Assembly: GCA_016702645.1 (NCBI GenBank)
Contig: JADJDP010000002.1
Coordinates: 286,307-350,306, forward strand
Source of the DNA: Flavobacteriales bacterium
GTDB lineage: Bacteria > Bacteroidota > Bacteroidia > Flavobacteriales_F > PHOS-HE28
DNA: 64,000 nucleotides
Direction: 5' to 3'
Part shown: in pieces, positions 53,886 to 64,000 of the stretch
Layout: every line of letters begins with the position of its first letter
Position numbering within the stretch: the stretch's first letter is position 1
Position numbers and translations under genes: made by a program
The notes under the pieces: generated by a model
Told to the model about the DNA's origin: nothing
What the model saw: only the letters and a program-made list of their open reading frames with translations
Databases searched by the model: none

Positions 53886-55385
53886 ATGAGTTCAAAGCCA
53901 CTGCAAACGGGACTTTCTGGCTTGCTAGGATCATGGATCCAAGCGGGTGGATGGTGTGTATTTCTGGCTTGCTTGTCCTTGTCCACCGCAACGCTCGGTC
54001 AATCACCCCACGGTCCGGCCTTCAAGATCGACTGCGCGGCCTGCCATGTTCCGGATAGCTGGGTCGTGATGCGCGATCCGCTCGGCTTTGATCACGACAG
54101 TACGGGGTTCCCGTTGATAGGCATCCATGCCGAGGTGAATTGCCGCTCCTGCCATGGTTCGATGGTGTTCGACACGCCCACCCCATCGGACTGCATCTCG
54201 TGCCACACCGATGTTCACGCGATGACCGTGGGCAACGACTGCGCGCGATGCCACACCCCACGGACCTGGCTGGTGGATGATATCCCCGAGCTGCACGAGC
54301 AGAACGGCTTCGCGCTCATCGGCGCGCACAGCAACCTCAGCTGTGTGGATTGCCATGTGGCTGACAATACGCTGGCGTTCGCTCGCGTCGGGAACGATTG
54401 TATCAACTGCCACATCGACGAATTCAACACTACCAGGTTCCCGAACCATGCGAGTTCCGGCTTCTCCACCAATTGCATCGAATGCCACGACCCTATGGGT
54501 ACGGGTTGGGGCACGCAGTTCACCGACCACGACTTCTTCCCACTGACCGGTGGCCACGAGATCCAGGATTGCGCACGCTGCCACACAACGGGCAATTTCG
54601 CGGACGCATCGCCGGAGTGCTCCAGTTGTCATATGACGGAGTACAACAGCACTACCGACCCGAACCACCAATCCGCTGGGTTCTCGACGGACTGCGCAAG
54701 CTGCCACACCACCGGACCGGGGTGGACGGCCTCCTTCGACCATAACATCACGGATTTTCCGCTGCATGGATCCCACGTGACCACGGCGTGCATCGAATGC
54801 CATACGAACGGCTACGCCGGTACCCCGACCGCGTGCAGTGCCTGCCACATGACCGAGTACAATGGCACTACCGAGCCCAACCATACCACCTCCGGCTTCA
54901 GTACGGACTGTGCGATGTGCCATGACGAGACAGCCTGGGGCAATGCCACCTTCGATCACAACAACACGAACTTTCCGCTGCATGGCGCACACACGAGCAC
55001 GGCGTGCATAGAATGCCATGCGAACGGCTATGCCGGCACACCCACGGTTTGCAGCGCGTGCCACATGGCGGATTACAACGGCACAACCGACCCGAACCAT
55101 GCCTCTTCTGGTTTTGGCACCAATTGCGCCCAATGCCATGATGAGACCGCCTGGGGCAACGCAACGTTCGATCACGATGGCCAGTTCTTCCCCATCTACA
55201 GCGGGAACCACAATGGAGTATGGAACACATGTGCGGAGTGCCACACCAACCCGAACGATTACAACGTGTTCAGTTGCACCATCTGTCACGATGACCAGGC
55301 TGGGCTGGCGAACGATCACGATGAAGTGAGCGGGTATTCGTACACCAGTAACGCCTGCTTCAACTGCCACCCGAACGGTGATTAG
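53886..55385 (+). CDS. 19-heme c-type cytochrome, paralogue of the 40-heme protein
   Basis: 499 aa, frame intact. N-terminal hydrophobic signal (WCVFLACLSLSTATLG) then QSPHGPAFKIDCAACH. Nineteen CXXCH motifs. Modules match the neighbour: GNDCARCHTPRTWL, DIPELHEQNGFALIGAHSNLS, and the C-terminal IYSGNHNGVWNTCAECHTNPND. It has only partial copies of the repeat region (FDHN-FPLHGxHxxTACIECH, twice). No anchor or sorting domain. The 146 bases before it hold no gene. The porin-like gene starts six bases after its stop. Confidence 0.9.
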   Translation: MSSKPLQTGLSGLLGSWIQAGGWCVFLACLSLSTATLGQSPHGPAFKIDCAACHVPDSWVVMRDPLGFDHDSTGFPLIGIHAEVNCRSCHGSMVFDTPTPSDCISCHTDVHAMTVGNDCARCHTPRTWLVDDIPELHEQNGFALIGAHSNLSCVDCHVADNTLAFARVGNDCINCHIDEFNTTRFPNHASSGFSTNCIECHDPMGTGWGTQFTDHDFFPLTGGHEIQDCARCHTTGNFADASPECSSCHMTEYNSTTDPNHQSAGFSTDCASCHTTGPGWTASFDHNITDFPLHGSHVTTACIECHTNGYAGTPTACSACHMTEYNGTTEPNHTTSGFSTDCAMCHDETAWGNATFDHNNTNFPLHGAHTSTACIECHANGYAGTPTVCSACHMADYNGTTDPNHASSGFGTNCAQCHDETAWGNATFDHDGQFFPIYSGNHNGVWNTCAECHTNPNDYNVFSCTICHDDQAGLANDHDEVSGYSYTSNACFNCHPNGD

Positions 55386-55391
55386 TGCGAG

Positions 55392-56991
55392 ATGATCCGG
55401 ATCACGATCATAGTTGTACTGCTTCTGATCGCACTGTACGGTACGGCACAAGATGGAATGCAGGGTGAGGTGACCTTCATCACCGCACAACACGTCTATG
55501 TGAGGTTCGAGCGCACCGAGGGTATCGCTGTGAAGGACACCTTGGAGCAGGTGAAAGGCGGCGTCGCAACCCCCTGCCTGGTCGTCAGCAGCATGTCCTC
55601 CACTTCATGTGTTTGCACGGTGGTGAGTGGTTGCAAGTTCGAAAAGGGAGACCACGTTCAGACCAGGAGCCTTCACGTGGTCGAGTCCAACGGGGTCGGA
55701 ACTCGCCGCGTGAAACCGGACCGGACCGAGCCTATTGAGGAGGACACGCTTGGTGGCAAGGGTGAGCGGATCCGCGGTCGGCTTTCTGCCGCCACCTATA
55801 GCACGATGCCTTCCGATCGGGAGAACGACCATCGTGTGATGTATCGGTTCTCGTTGGATGCGGACAACATCGCCAACTCGAAGTTCTCGGCAGAAACCTA
55901 CTTGAACTACCGGAAGTTGTACCCGGCCGACCTGGAGTCCCATCCCCAGCGCACCGAGTTCTTCAACGTGTACAACCTGGCGGTGACCTATGCTCCCGAT
56001 CCGAACACGACCATTACGCTCGGCAGGAAGATCAACAACAGTGCCTCGTCCCTTGGCGCGATCGATGGGCTGCAGATGGAGCGGAACTTCGGGACCATGT
56101 TCGCTGGAGCCATCGCTGGTTTCCGGCCGGACATATACACCTATGGCCTCAATTTCGACCTGTTGGAATATGGTGGGTACATCGGTGCGCAAGTGAACTC
56201 GGCCACGGTGAACTCCCCGTTCCACCGTTGGCCTTCTACAACAGACGAACAACGGCATGGTGGATCGGCGCTACGCTTACATCCAACATTCGAGTACCTT
56301 CAATGGCAACCTCAATATCTTCTCATCCGGTGAGTTGGACCTGTACAGCACCACTGGTAGTAGTGTGCGGCTGACGAACTTCTTCATCTCCTCACGCTAT
56401 CGGTTCAGCAGGAAGGTCGATGTCTTTGCCTCCTATGATAGCCGCCGCCGCGTGGTGTACTACGAGACGTTCCGAAATGATGTGGAAGTGCTTCTTGATG
56501 ACGACGATGCGCGACAGGGGGCGAGGGTCCGGCTCAGTGTTCGTCCAACCAGGAAACTCGGGCTCGGAGCCGCATACAGCAAACGGTTCCAAGCGGATGG
56601 GGCCAACGCCTCGGACAACATCGGTGGTTTCCTCAACTTCAACATGGATCCCGAAGGCGTGGGACGCTGGTCCGTGCAAGCCAACCGCAACACCTCCAGC
56701 TATGTGCGCAGCGATGTGCTTTCGTTCAGGCACAACCGGACCTTGATACCCAGGCTTCTGACCCTGAGCTTGTACTACCGGATGGTGGAATATGTCTACG
56801 CGAACCGATCGGATGGTTCCCCACTCTCCGCCCGCGCCTCGCAGCGGTATTACGGAGCAGACCTGTCACTGAACCTTGCCCGCTCCTTTACCTTCATGGT
56901 ACTTGGTGAAATGTCCACCATCCTGGAGGAACGCAACTACCGGTTGAACATGAGCCTTGTGAAACGCTTCGATAGCAAGAAAAAACGATGA
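55392..56991 (+). CDS. Outer-membrane beta-barrel protein (frameshifted)
   Basis: ~532 aa after repair. Signal peptide IRITIIVVLLLIALYGTAQ, then a small beta domain to residue ~100 (VTFITAQHVYVRFERTEGIAVKDTL pattern). The remainder is alternating strands with aromatic girdles (LDLYSTTGSSVRLTNFFISS, KVDVFASYDSRRRVVYYE, LTLSLYYRMVEYVYANR, NYRLNMSLVKRF), as in outer-membrane barrels. The frame breaks near 56225-56245; the second frame resumes with QQTNNGMVDRRYAYIQHSST. Not recognisable as a named family. Its place after the cytochromes suggests the porin sheath of an electron conduit. The stop overlaps the next start (ATGA). Confidence 0.75.
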
Positions 56992-57770
56992 TCGACACAC
57001 GTAACCTCATCGTCCTGTTCGTAGCGGTGATCTTCCTGTATGCCTGTGGTGATGGCCCCAAGGCCATCCCGGAGGAAGGAGGTGATGCACGGCAGGAACA
57101 GTCCACTGGGATCTTTTCAAGCGAAGGAGAACGGGCTCCTGCTGGTGCGGTGGACCCGGCTGCCGAGAAGGACCTTCATACCGTGGTGGCCTTGGAAACG
57201 CTGCCCACGACCAAGTACGTGTATGTGCGAGTGAAGGAAGGTGCGGAGGAATTTTGGATCGCGACCCTTTTGCAGGACGTCGTCATTGGCCGCAGCTACT
57301 TCTATCGGGGTGGCTTGTTGAAGACCGACTTCGAGAGCAAGGAATACAACAGGACGTTCGACAAGATGTACTTGGTTTCACAACTCGTGCCTTCCGACCA
57401 TGGCAATAGCATGGGTGGTGCGAGCACGGCGACCACATCGCCAGGGCCATCCGCAAAGGCCCCCATGCCCGCAGTGGACGTGCCCGGTTCCACCAAGATC
57501 GCGGACCTGTTCGCGGACCCGAAGAAGTTCGGTGGAAAGACCATTCAGGTGAGCGGCACTTGCACGAAGGTGAACCCCAACATCATGGGCCGCAACTGGA
57601 TCCATGTGAAGGACAAGAGCAAGGGCGATCCCGAGCTCGTGATCACAACGGATGCCCCGGTGGTGGAAGGTCAAGCGGTGACCATCATTGGAACCGTTGT
57701 GCTGAACAAGGACTTCGGGTCCGGCTACAAGTACGACATCCTGCTCGAGGGTGGCCGGATCGTGAAATGA
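56988..57770 (+). CDS. OB-fold lipoprotein
   Basis: 260 aa. Lipoprotein signal with lipobox LYAC (Cys20). The N-terminal half has a small beta segment (TTKYVYVRVKEGAEEFWIATLL, VVIGRSYFYRGGLL), then an Ala/Pro/Ser linker. The C-terminal ~90 residues match periplasmic OB-fold proteins: GKTIQVSGTCTKVNPNIMGRNWIHVKD and TIIGTVVLNKDFGSGY. This family is often found beside cytochromes and efflux genes; its function is unknown. Last gene of the electron transfer operon, convergent with the efflux operon. Confidence 0.83.
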   Translation: MIDTRNLIVLFVAVIFLYACGDGPKAIPEEGGDARQEQSTGIFSSEGERAPAGAVDPAAEKDLHTVVALETLPTTKYVYVRVKEGAEEFWIATLLQDVVIGRSYFYRGGLLKTDFESKEYNRTFDKMYLVSQLVPSDHGNSMGGASTATTSPGPSAKAPMPAVDVPGSTKIADLFADPKKFGGKTIQVSGTCTKVNPNIMGRNWIHVKDKSKGDPELVITTDAPVVEGQAVTIIGTVVLNKDFGSGYKYDILLEGGRIVK

Positions 57771-57811
57771 TCGCTCTGGATCGCCTGAGTGGGCTGGGGC
57801 TTGAAGGTTCA

Positions 57812-58986
57812 TCACTCACCAGCGTTCTTCAGCACGGATAGCAAGCTGTAGGCTCCCTTCACAACGATCGGGCGTTCGCGCAGTTCTCTGGAAGGTTCGA
57901 CCAGTTCGAAGTAACCATACTCATTGGCTGCGGTGGTTACTGTCACCATCGTATAGGTTCCATCCGCGTTCGCCGTGAAGACGGCCTCGCCTGCTCCGCT
58001 CCGAACCACGGCTTCCTCAGGTACGCACCAAACCGTGTCCGTGTGGCTTTCCAACGTGGCGCTCATGGCCATGCCGGGCACGAGGTCCTTCGGCGCTTTG
58101 GTGAAGTGGCAGTGAACGATCGCGCTGCGATCGGCATCCAGGCTTCGACCCACTAGGATCACTTCCGCCTCATACTCCTCTTCCGGTCGCGCGGTCGGTC
58201 GCGCATGCACCTCCTGACCAACCCTCACCAATGGCAGGTCCTTCTCGAACAAGGTTAGCGCGAGGTGGATGTCCTGGGATCCACCAGTTCGAAGAGCACA
58301 TCGGTCGGCTGCACATAACGCCCTATGTTGACGCGAACCTGCGCCACCCATCCATGGATGGGGGAGCGCAGTGCCACGCTGCGTGAGATGTTGTCCGCTG
58401 ACAGCGAGGCGGGATCCACGCCGATCAAACGGACTGTTCTCGCGAGCGACCGCAGTGTCACCGTTTGTGTGTTCAGTTCGGTGGTCACTTCCTGCAACAC
58501 CTTATCGCTGGAAGTCTTGTTCACGTTGAGGGCTTTCTGGCGTTCGAAGTCCTGTGTGAGCAGGGTCACCTTCCCTTGGGTGACCAAATAGTCCTGTTGC
58601 ATTTGGATGAAACGTGCATCCTCGAGCACGGCCAGCGATTGTCCCTTTTGGACTTCCATGCCGGGGAGCAGATCCGTGGTCCGCACGTATCCGCCCAACG
58701 GTGCGCTCACGCTGACCAGGTTCTGTGGCGGGACGTCCACCACGCCTTGCACGGGGAGCAGTGCGCCGAGCGAGCGGCGTTCGATGTTCCCGGTGACGAT
58801 GCCTGCGTTCGCCAGCTGTTCCTTGCTGAGACGCACGGTGGTCTCCGAAAGGGCCGGGTCGGCGGTTCCAGGGGTGATCTCGGGAGAGGAGCACGCACCC
58901 AAGGTGCTCGAAATGATGATGGCCAATGCCATCCGTTGGACCGGTCCATTGAACCGATCGAGCGGGGGTGAATTCCGACGACGCAT
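57812..58986 (-). CDS. CusB/CzcB-type RND efflux adaptor (frameshifted)
   Basis: Periplasmic membrane-fusion protein of a heavy-metal RND pump, ~391 aa after repair. Lipoprotein-like N-terminus (MALAIIISSTLGAC). Barrel-sandwich halves VQGVVDVPPQNLVSVSAPLGGYV and VALRSPIHGWVAQVRVNIGRYV flank a coiled-coil hairpin. One C is missing in a CCC run at about 58270-58280 (LVDP then QDIHLALTLFEKDLPLV). The end has the membrane-proximal domain (MVTVTTAANEYGYFELVEP). Downstream of the CusA-TolC gene on the same strand by 14 bases. Confidence 0.9.
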
Positions 58987-59000
58987 GATCCGCGTGGGTG

Positions 59001-62000
59001 TTATTGTTGGTTGAAGGCGTTGAGTTCGATGGCCGCGTGACCGAGCGCACGCAGTGCATCGAGGTATTCCATGGAGAGTGCGATAGCCTGGCCCGTGAGC
59101 AAGCTCCATTGGAGCCGATCGATCTGACCGTTGGCATACGCTTCCTCGGCGGAGCGTCTTAGCTGCTCTGCTTCCTGTGTGGCTCCTTGTTCAAGGGACT
59201 CCACGCGGGCGAGTTGCGCCATGTATCGTTGTTGCACTTGCTGTAGTTGCGTTCGGACCTCCTGCGCCAATGCCTTCGTTTCGTTCGAGGCGCGCAGGTT
59301 AACGATATGCGCGGCTTTGTTCCGTGCGCTTTGTGCGCCGAAGAAGAGCGGTATGGAGATACCGGCTCGAACAGCCGTGAAACGATCGCCGCGATCGTAG
59401 ATGGTGCTGGCATCATCCACCGCCGGTGACCGGTCCAATGTCATGGATGCGACACCGAACGTGAGGTCGGGCAGCAGGGTGGAGCGCTCCATGCGCCAGC
59501 GCGGGCTTCAGCAGCGGCCTCTTGCTCGTTCGCTGCGCGCACCAGTGGATGTTGCTGTACCGCGTCTTCGCCAGGCACCACGTCAGCGATGATCTTCATC
59601 GCCATGGGTGCCGGTCGAAGCGATGCTGTCGTATTGAGAAGCTGCGCCAGGCGGGCACGTGTTTGTTCCAGATCGGCGCTTGCCTGCTGGGCGCGTGCCC
59701 GCATGAGCATGCCTTGGGTACGGGCAGTGGCCCGCTGCAACACGTTGCTGGCGCCAAGGTCGAAGCGCTGCTCCTCACCAACGGTGGCTGCGGAATAGAT
59801 ACTGTCGGCCTGCTCCAATAAATGCAATTGCTCCGAGAGCACCAGCACATCGTGATAGGCTTGCCTCACTTGTGTGCGGACCTCCCGCTCACGTAGCTGC
59901 TGTTCCCAGCGCACTCCGGCGGCGGTGTGCTTCAGCATTTGCCGCCGCCGGGTGTAGACCGTGGGAAAGGCGATGCTCTGCGTGAGGCTGATCCGATCGT
60001 CGTTCGCATTGGTGTTGATCTGGCCGTACTCGTAGTCCACGTTGGTACGTGGCAGGTCCCACGCGGTGCCGACCAATTGTTCCTCAACTTCACTACGGAA
60101 TGCAGCGCTCTTCAGGTAGAGGTTGTTCTTCATGGCACTGTCCACGGCTTGCTCCAGTGTGATGGGTAGTAACGCTTGCTGAGCGTTCGACGCGAATGGC
60201 AAGCCGATGAGTGCGACAAGAATGCTTGCCACCACCGGGGTTGTTGGTCCTTGTGGCCGCTCGTTCGTGCGCTTGCGATAAGCGAGCATGTACAACGCGG
60301 GCAGTACGAAGAGGGTGAGGAGGGTGGCGGTGAGCAACCCGCCAATGACCACCGTTGCCAGTGGTCGTTGCACTTCAGCACCAGCACCATTGCTCAAGGC
60401 CATGGGTAGGAAGCCCAGGGATGCAACGCACGCGGTCATCAGCACAGGACGCAAGCGGGTTGCCGTGCCTTGGCGGATGCGTTCAGCAGCATCCTTCATT
60501 CCGTTCTTGAGCAGGTGCTCGAACTCGTTGATGAGCACGATGCCGTTGAGCACCGCCACCCCGAAGAGCGCGATGAAGCCCACGCCGGCCGAAATGCTGA
60601 AGGGCATATCACGGCCCCAGAGGGCGAACACGCCACCGATCGCGGAGAGTGGTACTGCACTGAACACGAGCAGGCTCAGCTTCAAGGAACCAAAGGCGAA
60701 GTAGAGCAGCAGGATCAACAGCAATGCCAATGGCACCACCACGCTCAGGCGTTTCTTGGCTTCCACGAGATTCTCGAAAGTGCCGCCATAGGTGGTGTAA
60801 TAGCCGGGAGGCAGATCAAGCTGGGCGTCCACCTTCACCTGCAGTTCCTCCACGATGGTCTGCACATCGCGGCCACGGACATTGAAGCCTACCGTGATGC
60901 GACGCTTCGCATCCTCCCGTTGGACCTGGTTCGGTCCATCCTCCACGCGCACGCTGGCGAGCAGTGCGAGCGGAACCGGCTTTCCTGTTGGCGTTGGCAC
61001 CAGCAACCGTTGCACGTCGGCCAGGTCGGTCCGACTCCGTGCTCTTGCGCGCACCACAAGGTCGAAGCGACGTTCGCCTTCGAATACCTGTCCAGCAACA
61101 CTTCCAGCGAAGGCTGTGCGCACCACATCGTTCACCGCTTCCACGTCCAGGCCGTACCGCGCAAGTGCTGCGCGATCATGCCGCACGACGATCTGGGGTA
61201 GACCACCCACGCTTTCCACGTAGAGGTCCTTCGCGCCTTCCACGGTGTTCACCAGGTCGCCCAGCTTGTGCGCATAGGCGGCGAGCGAGTCGAGGTCTTC
61301 GCCGTAGATCTTGCACACCACATCCTGGCGTGCGCCGGTCATCAGTTCGTTGAAGCGCATCTGCACGGGGTATTGGAAACCGAATGTGACACCAGGAAGT
61401 GCGCTGAGCGTGGCACCCATCTTCTCAGCGAGTTCATCGAAGGTTTTCGCACTGGTCCACTCCTTCTTGGGCTTGAGGATCACCATCATGTCGGCGGCCT
61501 CGATGGGCATGGGGTCGGTAGGGATCTCACCACTGCCGATCTTGGCCACCACCTTCTCCACTTCAGGGTAATTGGCTTTCAACATTCCAGCTGCCTTGCC
61601 GCACGTTTCCACGGTGTTCGTTAGTGAGCTACCTGTGAGCAGGCGGGTGTCCACTGCGAAGTCACCTTCTTCCAGTTCGGGAATGAACTCGCCGCCCATG
61701 GCAGCCAGTATCCCCCCTGCTACAACGAGCAACGCGATAGCCGCGCCCACCAATCGCATCGGGCGGAGGATGGCCTTGTTGAGCCAGGTGTTGTAGAATT
61801 CCCCTAAGCGCTCCATCATGCGGTCCGTCCATGTGGCAGGAGGGTTCAGCCGTTTGCTGAGAAAGAGCGCACTCACCATGGGCACGTACGTGAGCGACAG
61901 GATCGCGGCACCGAGCACGGCGAAGGCCACCGTCTGGGCCATGGGCTTGAACATCTTGCCTTCGATCCCTTGGAGGGATAGGATCGGCAAGTACACGATG

Positions 62001-63373
62001 AGGATGATCACCTGTCCGAACATCGCGGAGTTCATCATGCGGCTCGCTGCCGAACCAACCGCTTGGTCCATGTGCAATTGGTCCAGCTTCAGGGCACCGC
62101 TGCGGTCCTGCGTATGGTGCATACGGTGAAGTACCGCCTCGACGATGATCACCGCACCGTCCACGATCAAACCGAAATCCAGAGCGCCAAGGCTCATCAG
62201 GTTGCCGCTGACACCGAAGAGGTTCATCATGATCACCGCGAACAGCATCGAGAGTGGTATCACGGATGCCACGACGAGCCCGGCGCGCAGGTTGGCCAGG
62301 AAGAAGACCAGGATCAGCACCACGATGAGCGCGCCTTCCATCAAATTGGTCTGCACCGTGTGGATGGCGTTGTTCACCATCTTGGTGCGGTCGAGGAAGG
62401 GTTCGATGGTAACGCCTTCGGGTAGCGTCTTCTCGATGAGCGCGATACGCTCCTTCACCTTCCCGATCACCGCACTGGAGTTCGCGCCCTTCAGCATCAT
62501 CACCACCGCGCCAGCTGCTTCGCCTTCGTCATTGTAAGTGAGGGCGCCGTACCGTGTGGCTGTACCAAGGCGCACTTCGGCCACATCGCGAAGGAGCACC
62601 GGCGTGTGATCGGGCAACACTTTCACTTGGATGGTGCGTATCGCATCCATGTCGGTGATCAGGCCTTCGGTGCGGACGAAGAGCAAGGTGGGTCCCTTTT
62701 CGATGTAGGCACCACCGTTGTTCGCATTGTTCCGTGCCACGGCCTCGAACACATCGGCGATGGTGATGCCCATGGCGCCGAGGCGCTCGGGATCCACGGC
62801 GATCTCATACTGCTTCAACAGTCCGCCGAAGCTGCTCACATCGGCCACGCCATCGGTACCTAGTAGTTGCCGCCGCACGATCCAATCCTGTATCGTGCGC
62901 AGTTCGGTGGCATCATACTTGCCTTCGTAGCTGGGCTTGGGCTTCACCACGTATTGGAAGATCTCGCCCAAGCCGCTGGAGACAGGACCAAGCTCCGGTC
63001 TGCCCAGGCTCTCCGGGATCGTGATCTGTGCGAGCCTCTCGGTCACCTGCTGCCGTGCCCAATACACATCCGTTGCATCGTCGAAAACGATGGTGACCAC
63101 GCTGAGCCCGAACCTGCTGAAGCTGCGCTGTTCGATGATGCCGGGCACATTGCGCGTTGCCTGTTCGATTGGGAAGGTGATCAGGCGTTCGATGTCACCG
63201 GCACCCAGTGCGGGGCTCACGGTGATCACCTGCACCTGGTTGTTGGTGATGTCCGGTACAGCATCGATGGGCAACTGGGTGACGTTGTAGGCACCCCAGC
63301 CGGTGAGGCCCAGCACGAACAGCCCAACAATGAGCTTGTTGCGAATGGAATAGGAGATGATGCGATCGAGCAT
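59001..63373 (-). CDS. CusA/CzcA-type heavy-metal RND pump fused to a TolC-like outer-membrane protein (frameshifted)
   Basis: ~1457 aa after repair. Residues 1-~1040 are an HME-type RND transporter: MLDRIISYSIRNKLIVGLFV, IDAVPDITNNQVQV, the central helix block ALDFGLIVDGAVIIVEAVLHR and the late FIALFGVAVLNGIVLINEFEHL. After a second signal-like segment (ASILVALIGLPFASNAQ, ~1062) a TolC/CusC-like domain follows (LTLEQAVDSAMKNNLYLK-type, long coiled coils). The frame breaks at about 59493-59505 and resumes MERSTLLPDLTFGVASM. CusA-TolC fusions are known in Bacteroidota. Probably exports Cu, Co, Zn or Cd ions; the ion cannot be assigned. Confidence 0.92.
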
Positions 63374-63479
63374 TGTCGTTCATCGATTGATCGAGAAGAA
63401 GGGAAGGACCGGATGCACCACGAGTCCCGGGTGCCAGTGCACCCTGGTCCGGATCAACGGGACCGTGGCAAGGGAAGGA

Positions 63480-63860
63480 TCAGGCGCGCGGCGGCTGCCA
63501 AACGGCGGCATGTTCACCGGCAAGTACGCCGAGGTCACAAACCGGGAACACCGGGGCTGTTGCGGACGGCGGGATCAGCTGTTCGCCGTTATGGACCGGC
63601 AAGACATCGAGCAGGACGATCAGTGTTGGCACATTGTCGTGCGAACGGAACGGAAGCTCTTCATCCTCGTGAAAGTCGTGATCATGCACCTGTTCCGTGC
63701 AATAGTGGATCCAAAGAAAATCGGTCAGGGACATGTTCGGCTCCTCGGAACGGTGGTCGAGGAAATGGACGATCAGTTCAGGAACGCGCAGCAACTGCCG
63801 CAGCTCCGTGCCGAAAACGAGCATGGAGCAAATGATGGTTATGGACAGTACGCGCTTCAC
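63480..63860 (-). CDS. Small His-rich secreted protein heading the metal efflux operon
   Basis: ~126 aa from a GTG at 63860 giving an N-terminal signal or anchor (VLSITIICSMLVFGTEL). Body: LLRVPELIVHFLDHRSEEP, LTDFLWIHYCTEQVHDHDFHEDEELPFRSHD, rich in His, Asp and Glu, then a Pro/Val tail. A paralogue stands at 44616. It precedes the CusA-TolC gene on the same strand by 106 bases, a common arrangement in Bacteroidota. The HDHDFHEDEE stretch could bind metal ions. A minus-strand GACCTTTG, near the -7 consensus, lies upstream. Confidence 0.72.
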   Translation of the reverse strand: MKRVLSITIICSMLVFGTELRQLLRVPELIVHFLDHRSEEPNMSLTDFLWIHYCTEQVHDHDFHEDEELPFRSHDNVPTLIVLLDVLPVHNGEQLIPPSATAPVFPVCDLGVLAGEHAAVWQPPRA

Positions 63861-64000
63861 TGGTCGCAAAGGTCGTGGTTTCCGAAAAGGGGGTATGTGC
63901 GCACGGCGTTCATATCTCTCTGTTCGACGAGTTCGGAGCTGTCTCAGTGGGTGCCGGGAATGGCCGCATCAACGCAAATGATGATGTCGGCTTGGCCAAT

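Noticed and set aside
59001..63373. CusA joined to TolC as a novel fusion
   Set aside because: This fusion is already known in Bacteroidota heavy-metal efflux systems, so it is annotated but not claimed as new.
63944..64000. Minus-strand open end reading GQADIIICVDAAIPGTH then stop
   Set aside because: It could be the 3' end of a gene entering from the right edge, but 18 codons are too few and another frame is also open.

Overview
The window reads as chromosomal DNA of a GC-rich member of the Bacteroidota, most like a Flavobacteriales-type bacterium. The evidence is threefold. Three secreted proteins end in type IX secretion (T9SS) type A-like sorting domains. The order rplM-rpsI-rpsB-tsf-pyrH-frr, a DUF5686 protein and a CusA fused to a TolC-like protein are typical of the phylum. 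A TAnnTTYG element, a GC-rich form of the Bacteroidota -7 box TAnnTTTG, lies just upstream of many start codons. No taxonomic search was possible, so the placement is inference.

Layout. 1-12.3 kb: tatD (cut by the left edge), ansA, a minus-strand tRNA-Ser(GGA) facing a truncated plus-strand copy, dus, a damaged methyltransferase joined to an FtsX-type permease, rbfA, an MsbA-like ABC exporter, an acyltransferase, a class A PBP, and an hflX / c-type cytochrome / membrane protein operon. 12.3-22.5 kb: two amidohydrolase genes, trpS, plsC-like, gatC, a secreted beta-propeller protein coupled to an HMA-MauE membrane protein, and kbl. 22.5-26.7 kb: the translation operon. 26.7-39.4 kb: radical SAM/SPASM, DUF5686, an RND/MMPL transporter, rfbA, polyprenyl synthase, an SDR epimerase, a large T9SS protein, DinB and an unknown secreted protein. 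39.5-44.1 kb: a broken small ORF, then sucA-sucB. 44.1-46.7 kb: a region with a decayed sucB 3' fragment, a small secreted protein and a T9SS protein.

The standout is 46.96-57.77 kb, a tightly packed plus-strand operon. It encodes a five-helix His-rich membrane protein (cytochrome b-like), a membrane-anchored flavin/Fe-S oxidoreductase, three exported multiheme c-type cytochromes with 20, 40 and 19 CXXCH motifs (79 in total, counted by eye), an outer-membrane beta-barrel candidate and an OB-fold lipoprotein. The parts list matches an electron path from NAD(P)H or quinol through the periplasm to the cell surface, that is, a porin-cytochrome type extracellular electron transfer system of a kind not well described in Bacteroidota. 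The 40-heme protein contains three tandem 435-bp units of six hemes each. From 57.8 to 63.9 kb a minus-strand heavy-metal RND efflux operon follows (small secreted protein, CusA-TolC fusion, CusB-like adaptor).

Caution on quality: at least eleven genes, several of them housekeeping genes, carry single-base frameshifts, often in homopolymers. I read most of these as consensus errors of a long-read assembly rather than biology and annotate the repaired gene.
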